Below, piece by piece: positions 21,045-30,246 of a stretch of DNA of 36,035 bases (its first letter is position 1; each line of letters starts with the position of its first letter). The notes below the pieces were generated by a model, which was not told the origin of the DNA, did no database searches, and saw only the letters and a program-made list of their open reading frames with translations. The stretch covers positions 1 to 36,035 of the forward strand of contig NW_020169340.1 of NCBI RefSeq assembly GCF_000988165.1. The letters are read 5' to 3'. This DNA is from Vairimorpha ceranae. Taxonomy: Eukaryota > Microsporidia > Nosematidae. Made by a program: the position numbers and the translations under genes.

Positions 21045-22094
21045 ATGGAAAACTTTATTGACGAAAAAAAATTGTTTACAAAGAATAAAACAATTAAACC
21101 TGCTTTTAAAGTACCTATTTACAATCAGACACCAAAGAGGGGAGATTTGGTCGATGAAATGAATTTGATAGGAAGTACATATCAAGAGAAAGGACATTTT
21201 AAGCGTAAAAAAGAAGAGAATTCTAAACATAAAAGACTTAGAGAAGATGATAAAATGAAAGACATTATGGCACAAATTGGGGAGACAATAGGAATAAAAA
21301 ACAATTATAGAAGAGAACACACAAAAACACAAAATATATTTTATAAAGACATGAGTAAAATCAATATAAATAATAAATTAAAAAAAAATAATGAAATTAA
21401 AGAGGAAGATAGGTTAACAGATGAAATAGAATGCTACTTAATAGATCAGCATAATTTTAAAGAGGAAGTAAAAGAAAATATTTGCTTAAACTCGGAAATA
21501 CATAGTAACATCTCTAGTAGATTATTAAAAAATAATGAGAATATATTATTTAGTGATAATGTAGAGGATAAGTATTATAAATCTAAGTATAATTCTCCGA
21601 ACACTGGTAAATATGATAACAATAAGAGATTTATATCTGATATAAAACATAAAAACGTTACACAGAATAATCCAATACTTAATACACACTCTATAAAAAG
21701 AAAATTTAAGGAAGATAACGATCTTGATATTATCATGATGCAGGTTGGAGAAACAATTAAGAAATCAAAACAAGAATCTAAAAATAATAAGGTTGAATTT
21801 TGTTCTATTAAACCATTTAATGGTAAACCAGTAAAGAAGCCTGGGCCTAGAAGGAAGCCGGATTTAAGTAGCTTAGAGATACAAAAACTAGAGTATACAT
21901 TTAAGATTAGAAAACTTAAAGTTATACAGTCTAATATAAGACTTGTAGCTAAGGAATTAAATTTATCGGCTGCTAGATGTTTAGAGTATTTTACTAACCA
22001 ACAGAAAATACAAAGTTATATTTATGTCAAAAAAATGGAACAAAACATACAAGAAATAATAGAAATACGCAGAAACATATCAAACATTCTATGA
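21045..22094 (+). CDS. homeodomain-like DNA-binding protein with AT-hook-like motif
   Basis: A 349-residue, strongly hydrophilic Lys/Asn/Glu-rich protein, probably nuclear. Near residue 267 a basic Pro/Gly motif (KKPGPRRKPD) resembles an AT-hook. It runs into about 55 residues that fit a homeodomain: SLEIQKLEYTF as helix 1, NIRLVAKELNLS as helix 2, and ARCLEYFTNQQKIQSY as helix 3, where YFTNQQ stands in for the usual WFQNRR. Two internal copies of a short motif, KMKDIMAQIGETI (near 71) and DLDIIMMQVGETI (near 229), each follow a basic patch. No CCC block precedes the ATG; only a poly-A run does. It converges on the gene at 22175 with 80 bp between stops. The homeodomain call is moderate. A target-gene role is inference. 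Confidence 0.75.
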   Translation: MENFIDEKKLFTKNKTIKPAFKVPIYNQTPKRGDLVDEMNLIGSTYQEKGHFKRKKEENSKHKRLREDDKMKDIMAQIGETIGIKNNYRREHTKTQNIFYKDMSKININNKLKKNNEIKEEDRLTDEIECYLIDQHNFKEEVKENICLNSEIHSNISSRLLKNNENILFSDNVEDKYYKSKYNSPNTGKYDNNKRFISDIKHKNVTQNNPILNTHSIKRKFKEDNDLDIIMMQVGETIKKSKQESKNNKVEFCSIKPFNGKPVKKPGPRRKPDLSSLEIQKLEYTFKIRKLKVIQSNIRLVAKELNLSAARCLEYFTNQQKIQSYIYVKKMEQNIQEIIEIRRNISNIL

Positions 22095-22174
22095 AAGAAT
22101 ATCTGCAGATTATGTGTTATATTTAATAATTCTAAAAGCTTACAAAAAATAAAAAAAAATCTTATAAACTAAGT

Positions 22175-23605
22175 TTATTCAATAAATGCGCACACACCGA
22201 ATATCACTTCAAAACAGTTAAACACTTCAACTCCTTTATTTTTTAGATATAGACATCTTGTTACCAATAACCTGTTAAGTTCATCATCACATAATCCTTT
22301 TGATTCTTCTAGTATACTCTGTATGACATCTTTATTATTTTTAATAAAAAGTAAAACATCATCTTCTAAATTTACTTCATTTACTTTCCCAGTTATAAAC
22401 TCGAATAATTTCACGTTTTGAAAGTATTCATTGAACATATCTTTTACGAATATTTTATCATAAATTTCGTCAAATTTCAATTTCAAATCTTTTGCGCACT
22501 GCTTAGGGTTGCCATTTTTTTCCAATATCAAAAGGGGAATGGAGGTTTCACTAGTTGAAGAACTTGAGGAGGTTTCACTAGTTGAAGAACTTGGGGAGGT
22601 TTCACTAGTTGAAGAACTTGGGGAACTTCCCCCAACAAGTGTAGAGTTGCTTTCACTTTTGTCCAGCAAAGCATCACTTTTAAGAGATTCACCACAAGAA
22701 TGACTTAAGTCTTTTTTATCACTGGGTGTAGAATCATTTTCATTTTTTTCTAATGAAACATTATCTTTAGATTTATCTTCTCCTTGTAAATCACTTAAAT
22801 TATCTTCCTCTCGTACACTACTTAAACTAGCCTCATCTTGTGCATCGCTTAAATTAGCCTCACCATCAGGAGTTCCAAATTTTTCTGAAGATTCATCAGT
22901 GAGAGATGACCGGCTATCTGTTCTTAAATATAATTTATTCGGCCGTTTTTCACAACTAGCCACCGATAATGAAACTGAGGCTGCATTTTTTTCTTTTACT
23001 AACTTTTCTCCAGTCAAATTCAATGTACTATTTTCTACCATAATTTTACCATCAGGAGTTACAGACATTCGTTCATCTTCCGGAGAAACTTCTACCAATA
23101 CGCGTTCTGGAGTGACCATCCCATGAACCAGTGCATCTTTCTCATCTCCAATTGCTACTTGTAAATAAGAAGATGATGTTACTTCACTTAAATTTATAGT
23201 TTCTGGTGAACTACTATTACTTGAAGGTAAATTTACCATTTGAAATCCATTAGAACTATTTTCAGAAGATGTCTTACTCGACATTGATGATCTTTTATAA
23301 TTTACCACACCTTCTTTTAATACAACATTTTCTAATTGTTCTAAAGTAACCTTAGAAAGCAAATACAAAGAATGTAAATATAACTTGGCCTGTTTATCAT
23401 CTATTTTATATTTCCCTACCATCATTTTAGCTGTACTATCAACATCTAAATTACCCAACTTTTTATCATCAAAAGACAGTTTAGAAATATTACCGGTATT
23501 TTGATTATCATCAAAAAAACCACTTAACCACAATCCACCAGTTATAATTGCAGCACCAACAAGCGTTGCGCCTAATATTTTCATAGCTCTTTTAGTTCCA
23601 GACAT
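22175..23605 (-). CDS. large Ser/Glu-rich member of local paralogous family (copy 6)
   Basis: A 476-residue protein. The N terminus (basic start, Gly/Ala-rich membrane segment at 9-29 ending LWLSGFF) matches the protein at 17212. The shared block QAKLYLHSLYLLSKVTLEQL lies at 72-91. From about residue 100 to 355 follows a long low-complexity region rich in Ser, Glu, Asp and Lys, with DNLSDLQGEDKS-like short repeats and a Ser/Thr/Glu repeat (SSSTSETS three times, around 322-355). The last 120 residues return to family-like helical sequence and end in FEVIFGVCAFIE. So the low-complexity part looks inserted into an otherwise about 220-residue family protein. The Ser/Thr-rich part could be O-glycosylated if exposed. 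The start is set by TTTTACCCTTA before the ATG (GGG 23609-23611). Confidence 0.85.
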   Translation of the reverse strand: MSGTKRAMKILGATLVGAAIITGGLWLSGFFDDNQNTGNISKLSFDDKKLGNLDVDSTAKMMVGKYKIDDKQAKLYLHSLYLLSKVTLEQLENVVLKEGVVNYKRSSMSSKTSSENSSNGFQMVNLPSSNSSSPETINLSEVTSSSYLQVAIGDEKDALVHGMVTPERVLVEVSPEDERMSVTPDGKIMVENSTLNLTGEKLVKEKNAASVSLSVASCEKRPNKLYLRTDSRSSLTDESSEKFGTPDGEANLSDAQDEASLSSVREEDNLSDLQGEDKSKDNVSLEKNENDSTPSDKKDLSHSCGESLKSDALLDKSESNSTLVGGSSPSSSTSETSPSSSTSETSSSSSTSETSIPLLILEKNGNPKQCAKDLKLKFDEIYDKIFVKDMFNEYFQNVKLFEFITGKVNEVNLEDDVLLFIKNNKDVIQSILEESKGLCDDELNRLLVTRCLYLKNKGVEVFNCFEVIFGVCAFIE

Positions 23606-24732
23606 TAAGGGTAAAATACAAATTTACATTTAAATTAAAAATATTATTTAGAAAATAATTTTGAAGTGTGTTATATAAAATAATAATAAAATTTTAAATT
23701 TACAGTTTATAAAACATTGGCTAGTAAATTAATTATTTTATTTGCATCATTGAAACAAACAAAGTGTTTTTTAAATTTATAAAAAAGAATTCTAGCATAA
23801 AATGTTTAAATTTTAATTTGTTTAATTAAATTAAATTTACAAGAAATAAGAAATATTTAAGAATAGTTTTACAGAATCTAAGCTATTCTAAATTTGTAAA
23901 AGAAAATTCAAGATATTGTACAATTATAAAATGAATTTGAAATTTTAAAAAAGACACGTATTTAGTGAAATGATTTTATTTTAAAGTTTTAAATAAATTT
24001 ATAATACATTCAGATACTTTAATAGTACACTGAATATTTTAAAAAGTATTAATAAGATTATTAAAGAGACACAGAAAATAAATTTAATGTGTACAATATG
24101 TATTTGGTATTTCTAAGATGTGCAGTATTGGTTGCTAAGAAAGGAACATCAAATAGTTGAAAAGTATTAGCAAACTATTAAATTTTAAAGATGCTTAGCA
24201 ATTTTAATTACAAATGTATTGTAAAAATATACATTTAGTAAAATAGATAAAATGCATAATGTTTTAGATTTATAAAACCAAATTGCATAAAAAGTATTTT
24301 TTAGACAAATTTAAATAGAAAAGAATTTTAAATTAAATTATTCTTTGTTTTAAATTAAAATAAACTATATTACAAAAAGATTTAAGTATATAATTTAAGA
24401 ATTAATATAAATTTATTAAAACATTACATGATAACATGAAATGGTATAATAGCTAAAATATACTCTAAATACAAAAAAAATAAATTTACTGGCCGAATTA
24501 AAGTGTACATTCAATACAATTCATAAGAAGATACCTGAGAGAATTTTAATAAAAAGTTAAGATGTAAAAGATTATAATTTAACAATTTTATTTCATACAG
24601 AACAAATACTAGCATAAACAGACAATTTAACAAATAATACATTAAAATCATAAGAAATTAATACACAACTAGAAAAAGATATTGTATTAACAAAATAAGA
24701 GATATATTTTTATATACAACTTAAATATAACA
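23606..24732. other. AT-rich intergenic DNA
   Basis: Nothing supported apart from the start signal of the preceding minus-strand gene at its left end. Confidence 0.6.
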
Positions 24733-25263
24733 TTACATTTCTTTGTTATTTCTTAATGTCTCATAATAAGACAGTGTACTGTGAAGTAATGACTCTGATT
24801 TACCAGTAGATTTTTTAAACAAAAGAGAATTTATAAGACTCATTATTTCTACTCTGTCAATTCCTAGACTTAGAATGTTTAAATGTTTATTATCTTCAGG
24901 AGTGTACCCAATGAGTGATATTAAAGATTTATCAGATAAATTATCAAAATATTTCTCTGCAAATGTGATAGCCTCATTTGACTTATTATTTAATATAAGA
25001 TCTATAAATGAAAGTTTAGCTATCTTTACTAGTAATTCATCATCTACCTGTTCATTCTCTTTTAGATATACAAATGTATCATATGACCTGTTATCCTTTA
25101 TATTATTTATTAGTGTTATTCTAAGAGACATTTCTTTTATAATATTTTTATCTAATTTACTGGTATATTTTACCAGTGTATTTACAGCACATGAATATTG
25201 TAAATGATCTTTTATTATTTTATTTATTAGACATTTAATTTCTTTATGTTTTTTAATAGACAT
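24733..25263 (-). CDS. GID8-like LisH-CTLH-CRA protein
   Basis: A 176-residue protein with the layout of GID8/TWA1, a subunit of the GID/CTLH ubiquitin ligase. The N-terminal helices (LINKIIKDHLQYSCAVNTLV, about residues 12-31) occupy the LisH position. The segment LVKIAKLSFIDLILNNKSNE (78-97), then AITFAEKYF, follows the CTLH consensus. LISLIGYTPEDN (114-125), then ILSLGIDRVEIMSLINSLLF and a C-terminal SESLLHSTLSYYE, follow the CRA pattern (the PEES-like motif, a helix ending before VN-L, then an LL-rich helix). It is about 50 residues shorter than usual GID8. A RanBPM-type relative is possible but no SPRY domain is present. The start is supported by TTTACCCATAA before the ATG (GGG 25268-25270). 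Confidence 0.7.
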   Translation of the reverse strand: MSIKKHKEIKCLINKIIKDHLQYSCAVNTLVKYTSKLDKNIIKEMSLRITLINNIKDNRSYDTFVYLKENEQVDDELLVKIAKLSFIDLILNNKSNEAITFAEKYFDNLSDKSLISLIGYTPEDNKHLNILSLGIDRVEIMSLINSLLFKKSTGKSESLLHSTLSYYETLRNNKEM

Positions 25264-25397
25264 TTATGGGTAAATAAACATTAATAGACAAATATTAATG
25301 GGTAGATAGTTAACAATGCATAGCCAAGGAGACCTACTAATGTGGAAGAGCAGGTTAGAAAAATTGTATTAGTAAGTTAAAAATAAAGACGTGGTAA
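25264..25397. other. intergenic DNA between GID8-like gene and repeat element
   Basis: Contains the start signal of the GID8-like gene and a less A/T-rich patch (about 25320-25355, with ACCTACTAATG ... GCAGGT) of unknown meaning. Confidence 0.4.
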
Positions 25398-25628
25398 AGT
25401 TTACATAACAATTTCTTATGGATAAATTAGTTTATTTAATAAGTGTAAATTAGTTTATTAAATGAATGTAAATTAGTTTATTTAATGAATGTAAATTAGT
25501 TTATTTAATGAATGTAAATTAGTTTATTAAATAAGTGTAAATTAGTTTGTAAACTATTAAAAGGTTTACATAACAATTTCCTATAGATAAATTAGTTTAT
25601 TAAATAAGTGTAAATTGTTATGTAAACT
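25398..25628. repeat. inverted-repeat-bounded minisatellite element (MITE-like)
   Basis: A perfect 17-bp inverted repeat (AGTTTACATAACAATTT at 25398-25414, complement at 25612-25628) bounds 231 bp. Inside is a tandem array of an about 23-bp unit, TAAATTAGTTTATTTAATGAATG, from about 25424 to 25546, with minor variants (AATAAGTG for AATGAATG). A direct copy of the terminus plus the first array unit (GTTTACATAACAATTTC, from 25564) recurs inside, near the right end. No coding capacity. No clear target-site duplication is seen outside the inverted repeats. Confidence 0.75.
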
Positions 25629-25898
25629 GTTGTTCCATTTATTTAAGTTTTCAATTCCTAATTATCAAAAAAATTTATATAGTTTTAGTAGCCAATCAGA
25701 TTCGTACTTTTGACAACCAGGTGACAGGAGAAATCTGATAACTACGACATAAACATTTTAATAGTTTACTTAAAAATTTACATTTACTATTCATGCAAAT
25801 ATAATTACTTTTATGATTTTAAAAATAGTTTTTTACAAGCGCATATTTAAAAATACGCAGCACAAGATAAATTCCCTAAATGCCTTATAGAAATATTT
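25629..25898. other. intergenic DNA with a small stem-loop candidate
   Basis: Around 25697-25752 the sequence is less A/T-rich and CAGATT/AATCTG (6 bp) flank a segment containing ACAACCAGGTGACAGG. It is a weak candidate for a small RNA and has no known motif. Confidence 0.3.
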
Positions 25899-26537
25899 TT
25901 ATTTTTTTACTTCTAAATTAGCATTCTTACCAAAAAAGCATAAATATGTACCCCACACAACATTCGCCACTTTATACTCTTCTATTTTATTATTTACTTT
26001 TATCTTAATAGTATTTTTAGTTATACAATCCACATATTTCTGATCTATAAATTTATATGCTTTATTCATGTATTTATCATACACATCTAAATATTCAGTA
26101 AAATTATTATCAAATGATAACTGTCCACTGCTAGAAACAAACATTAAAAGAAATTCTTTAACGTACTTTCTAATGTCATCAACACTATCTAAACACCTAG
26201 TCACTCCATCTTTAGAAGAACACATAAAAGTACTAATAGATTTAAAAAAGTTATCCATAGCATTCTTATCTCCCTTGGTAGTACTTAATTCTAAATCTTT
26301 AGTTCTTAAATTAGAAAATGTGCATATAGCAACTAGAATATTAAAATATTCATCTTTTTGTAAACTGCCTCCTTTTTTGTGCAACACTTCAGATGCTTTA
26401 TTAAGATCTAGTGAAATGGCATAATCGTTATTTATTGTAACAAAACCTTCTTTGGAGTTATAGTAGCATAATAGAAATGCACTAATAGATAATGACAGAA
26501 TTGATAACATTATAAGAACAGAATTCTTTTTTTCCAT
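25899..26537 (-). CDS. membrane-anchored member of local paralogous family (copy 7)
   Basis: A 212-residue protein with a basic start (MEKK) and one hydrophobic segment at 6-25 (SVLIMLSILSLSISAFLLCY), a signal anchor or signal peptide. The block EYFNILVAICTFSNLRTKDL (63-82) sits where the other copies have theirs, and the C terminus holds ANVVWGTYLCFFGK, like FEAVFLKWFFGK of the gene at 5775. Divergence is high, so membership rests on architecture, position of the two blocks and the shared pattern rather than on identity. GGGGG at 26538-26542 touches the start codon, giving CCCCC directly before the ATG. It is the last member before the core island begins. Confidence 0.8.
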   Translation of the reverse strand: MEKKNSVLIMLSILSLSISAFLLCYYNSKEGFVTINNDYAISLDLNKASEVLHKKGGSLQKDEYFNILVAICTFSNLRTKDLELSTTKGDKNAMDNFFKSISTFMCSSKDGVTRCLDSVDDIRKYVKEFLLMFVSSSGQLSFDNNFTEYLDVYDKYMNKAYKFIDQKYVDCITKNTIKIKVNNKIEEYKVANVVWGTYLCFFGKNANLEVKK

Positions 26538-27047
26538 GGGGGTAAAATCATAAATTTTATAAATGAAAGTTATTTATTTAATTTATGTATTTACAAAAAT
26601 ATAAAATATTTATATTTGAGAAGAAATAAGTGCTTTACTACTGCTAGATACTTTAAGTTGGGTTTATCTAGGCGAAGGATTATGACATGTAATTTAAAAA
26701 GACAATTATTTTTGGTTTATTTTTATTTATTAATAACAATAAGAAAATAATAAGTTTATTGTCATTTAAGAAAAATTCTACGGCACCAAAACTAAAAATC
26801 AAATAATTAGTGTTTATTTATTAATAACAGTAAATATAACACGATGTATTATTTCCTTACTTCTGTTTAATTCGTTAATTTTACTTATTAAATCAATAAA
26901 ATATTTTAACATTCACAATGTATTTTTTTGTTCTATAAAATATTAACACTATTTTATTATTAAAGTTTTTTATGTTTGTAAAATAAGTTTATCATTCGTT
27001 CATTTTTTAAACGTTTCAACTTTCAGTAAAAAATTTAATTTTTTTAG
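26538..27047. other. AT-rich intergenic DNA between divergent genes
   Basis: Holds the promoters of a minus-strand family gene and of the eS1 gene. A short direct repeat, TTTATTTATTAATAACA, occurs near 26723 and 26815. Nothing else is supported. Confidence 0.6.
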
Positions 27048-27054
27048 CCCCCAA
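27048..27054 (+). promoter_or_regulatory. CCCCC start signal of the eS1 gene
   Basis: TTTTTTAGCCCCCAA directly before the ATG. It is the strongest form of the start motif in this window and belongs to a gene expected to be highly expressed. Confidence 0.8.
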
Positions 27055-27762
27055 ATGGCCATCCAACCACCAGGAAGTAATACAAAAGCAAACAAAAAGG
27101 GCGCAAAAAAGAATCTAAAAATAGATACATTTTCTAAAAAAGAATGGTATAATCTTAAGGCTCCCGCTATATTTCCTAACAATGTCTGTGGTAAGACTAT
27201 GGTTACTAAAAGCAGTAATAAACAAAATTTGGCTCTTCTTTTAATAGGCAGGAAATTTGACATCAATCAAGCGGATCTTACTGGTAATTTAGAAGAGCAT
27301 GCAAGAAAGTTCTCTTTTAGAGTTAATGAAGTGCGCGGTAAAGATTGTATTGGTGTTTTTGATGGTATGCACATGACTAGTGATAAAGTTAAGGGAATAA
27401 TTCGTAAGTGGCACACTCTTATTGAGGCAGAAAAAGATATTGTAGCCAAAGATGGTACTATTTTAAGGGTGTTTGTTAACGCTGTTACTAAGAAAACACC
27501 CACTTGTACTTCTAAAAGGGTTTATTGTAAAACCAGTGAAGAAAAGAAAATAAGAAAAGTTATGTTTGATGTTATTGAAGAAGAGCTAAAAGGCGAGGAT
27601 TTAAATAAAATTATGAAGAAATTGGCGGCAGAAGTTATCGGTAAAAGTGTTGAGAAAAAAGGCAGTCTTATTTATCCATTGCAGAATTGTTGCGTAATAA
27701 AAGTTAAAACGGTTAAAAGAGGTAAAGATACCAGTAATGCTATGGAAATAGAAGCTAATTAA
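27055..27762 (+). CDS. RPS1: small-subunit ribosomal protein eS1 (S3Ae)
   Basis: A 235-residue cytosolic ribosomal protein of the 40S subunit, slightly shorter than usual for the family. Matches to the known family run along the chain: a basic N terminus, then [15 protein letters not shown] (26-40), GKTMVTK (46-52), the segment [20 protein letters not shown] (73-92), [15 protein letters not shown] (98-112), [14 protein letters not shown] (115-128), [33 protein letters not shown], and a C-terminal VKTVKR. In the ribosome eS1 sits near the mRNA exit site. It is intact and intronless. It is followed in the same direction by the WD40 gene, 195 bp away, so each probably has its own start signal. 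Confidence 0.97.
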
Positions 27763-27790
27763 AAATAATTTATTCTAATTGTTGTTTATT

Positions 27791-27962
27791 GTATTGGTAC
27801 TTTTGTTATCAAATTGTTTTCTTTAGTTTCTATGTATAATTTTTTTACATTCTAAATTTTAATATTCACATACATTGTATTGGTACTTTTGTTATCAAAT
27901 TGTTTACTTTAGTTTCTATGTATAATTTTTTTGTCTTCTAAATTTTTACACCCACAAATGAT
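27791..27962 (+). repeat. 86-bp tandem duplication of the WD40 gene leader
   Basis: GTATTGGTACTTTTGTTATC and the following 40 bases occur at 27791 and again at 27877, an offset of 86 bp. The second copy runs through the CCC motif and start codon of the WD40 gene. The matching place in the first copy reads TATTCACATACATT, with neither CCC nor ATG. It is a duplicated promoter/leader in which only the proximal copy keeps the start signal, or gained it. Confidence 0.85.
27951..27957 (+). promoter_or_regulatory. CCC start signal that decides the WD40 start
   Basis: TTTTTACACCCACAA immediately before the ATG at 27958. The frame is open nine codons further upstream, but only from a TTG, so the signal and ATG at 27958 are preferred. 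Confidence 0.75.
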
Positions 27963-29907
27963 ATCTCAAAATTTCAAAATTATTCCAATTTTTAATAGAT
28001 CTGTCCCTTATATCTACAACAATACTTTATACACACTTTATAATGACACACTATACTCTACTAATCTAGAATCTTTTGTAGTTTCTGCTATTTGTACTGA
28101 TACTATTACGAATTTCTATTTATACAATAATACAATCGTATATTACAATACAGATATTTTTTTGTACAATATTTCGACGAGCGTAGTCGAAAAATATAGT
28201 ACACTTAAAAATGCTGGTATAAAAGACGTTATTAAATTGAATAACGATTTAATAATATTTTACGATAATTGTGAAATCTACAAAAATAATGAAATTATTT
28301 TTAGTGGTGAATGTAAGAGTTATGTGATGGATGATACATTTTTATATGTATCAGATAGTAATAGTGTCACCAAGGTAGATATAAACACTTACAGTAAAAC
28401 ACTTGTATTTAATGGAAAAGATATTATTGATGTGAAAATAATTGATAAAAACCTGTATATTTTTACTAAAAATGCGCTTTTTTATCCTGGCGGGATGCTT
28501 AATATTGATGTAGATACAGTTCAAGTTACTACATCACACATATACATTCAATACAAAGGAGAAACATATAAGTATAATAAAGATTTACAGCTTGTAGAAA
28601 AATATAATTATCTAATTTATGCCAGTGGCGATTTATTATACGACGAAATGTTTAATATTTCTGTTAACGGTAAAAATTTAGTAGGAAATTTTGATGATAT
28701 ATTAGATGTACAAGAAATTAATAATATGATTGTATTTACTTCTAGTAATAAGCTTATTTATTGTTTATTAAATGAAATTAATACTAAAGATTTAATAAAT
28801 GAAAGCACTGGTGAAAATTCTGTTCATGTTAAATTATTGTACGCTTGTATTGGTACACAGATAATACATCACACAGACACTATATTAAGTATATCATACG
28901 ATAAGAATTTATTAATTACTACATCTAGAGATCAGACATGTGCTGTATATTATATTACTACTGACATAAAATATATTAAAAATTTTAGGACTGGTGTAAT
29001 GAATACGAGTTATCTTATTGATAACACTTGTGTGCTTGGTGGGGAAGATGGTCTTTTGTGCTATATTTCTGATGTAGATAGTGAGAGTATAATATTCAAA
29101 AAAATATGTGATAAAGATATTAACAGTGTATGTGTTAACAAAGGTCTTATTTTTGTAGGATGTGCTGATAAAACGTGTAAAATATTAGATTTTAATCTGA
29201 ACGCCGTAAAAAATATTGCCGATCATAAAAAAAACGTTATGAGTGTTCACGCCAGTTCGACGTATTTTTGTACTGCCAGTGCAGATAAAACGATAAGAGT
29301 TTATAAATACAATTACGAGTGTATAAGTGTTTTATCGGGACATGATACAGGAATATTGTCAGTTAAATTGTTCAATAAAGATAAAAAACTTATTAGTAGT
29401 GCGGTGGGAGGACTTATTAAAATTTGGGATGCTAAAAAAGGAGTGTGTACTGATAATATAATTGTTTCTAGTGATATTTGGTCTATTGATGTTAAGGCGG
29501 AAATAGACGACCTTTCTACTTTGGATCTTAACAATTTGTTAATGGGTGTTGGTAATAATGTTGTTTCTTACAAATACTACAAAGATAGAACAAAGAAGAA
29601 CAATACAGTACATATTAAAAACAGAGAATTTCATAAAGTCATTACAAATAACATTAATTTAATATATTTTCTTCTTAAAGAATCATCTGATAAAAGTTTA
29701 CTGTTTGACAAATACAAAAATAAACTACTAGATGTTATTGTAGAGTGTGGGAGATTTAAAGATGTAGAATTTATTTTAAAAATAATAGATTTTTGTGTAA
29801 GTAAAAAAATATTTAATAAGGAGATTATTACTGTACTGCGGAAGTATTTACATTTAAGTGATGAGCTTTACACCGATCTTATAGCTGCAGAAATTTATTT
29901 TAAGTAA
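27958..29907 (+). CDS. WD40-repeat protein, probably a U3 snoRNP (UTP13/TBL3-type) subunit
   Basis: 649 residues. The chain is a run of degenerate beta-propeller blades, most legible from residue 300 on: TDTILSISYDKNLLITTSRD; INSVCVNKGLIFVGCADKTC; HKKNVMSVHASSTYFCTASA, then DKTIRVYKY; SGHDTGILSVKLF, then GLIKIWDAKKG (about residue 485). About 100 helical residues follow the last blade (from about 548), which fits the two-propeller-plus-helical-tail plan of UTP12/UTP13/PWP2-type proteins that assemble on pre-rRNA in the nucleolus. The length fits a compacted UTP13/TBL3. The WD40 call is firm; the exact subunit is a guess, with other UTP WD40 proteins as alternatives. Confidence 0.85.
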   Translation: MISQNFKIIPIFNRSVPYIYNNTLYTLYNDTLYSTNLESFVVSAICTDTITNFYLYNNTIVYYNTDIFLYNISTSVVEKYSTLKNAGIKDVIKLNNDLIIFYDNCEIYKNNEIIFSGECKSYVMDDTFLYVSDSNSVTKVDINTYSKTLVFNGKDIIDVKIIDKNLYIFTKNALFYPGGMLNIDVDTVQVTTSHIYIQYKGETYKYNKDLQLVEKYNYLIYASGDLLYDEMFNISVNGKNLVGNFDDILDVQEINNMIVFTSSNKLIYCLLNEINTKDLINESTGENSVHVKLLYACIGTQIIHHTDTILSISYDKNLLITTSRDQTCAVYYITTDIKYIKNFRTGVMNTSYLIDNTCVLGGEDGLLCYISDVDSESIIFKKICDKDINSVCVNKGLIFVGCADKTCKILDFNLNAVKNIADHKKNVMSVHASSTYFCTASADKTIRVYKYNYECISVLSGHDTGILSVKLFNKDKKLISSAVGGLIKIWDAKKGVCTDNIIVSSDIWSIDVKAEIDDLSTLDLNNLLMGVGNNVVSYKYYKDRTKKNNTVHIKNREFHKVITNNINLIYFLLKESSDKSLLFDKYKNKLLDVIVECGRFKDVEFILKIIDFCVSKKIFNKEIITVLRKYLHLSDELYTDLIAAEIYFK

Positions 29908-30246
29908 ATTTATTTTTTAATTTATTTTACTTGTTTTTATTTATTTAAATTGCTTTTTGAAAATTTTATTTATTCAAATTTTTAATTATCTTATTTTTAT
30001 TTACAGGGTTTATTTTTGAAAATTTTTACTTTTTGAAATTTTTTATTTTAAATGATTTTTTGAATTAACAACATTATTTCTCCCCCGGTGAAAATGCGGT
30101 TGTGTATGGATTAAAAATAACTTTCCTGTAGTCCGATTTTTCAATTGTAAAAATGTTTCACAAATAAAATTTTTAATTATAATTTAATTAATCTATTTAT
30201 TTAACTATAAAAATCTATTTATTATTTTTTTAAATATTGTTACACA
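29908..30246. other. intergenic DNA between convergent genes
   Basis: A/T-rich. A patch at 30080-30140 contains CCCCC followed by an ATG, but the frame closes after six codons. No terminator-like hairpin is seen. Confidence 0.5.

Noticed and set aside
27000..27266. Minus-strand frame opposite eS1
   Set aside because: Shadow of the eS1 gene, whose family match and start signal are clear.
30080..30140. CCCCC followed by ATG between convergent genes, possibly a tiny spliced gene
   Set aside because: The frame closes after six codons, and a trial intron (ending CTTTCCTGTAG) gives only about eight codons.
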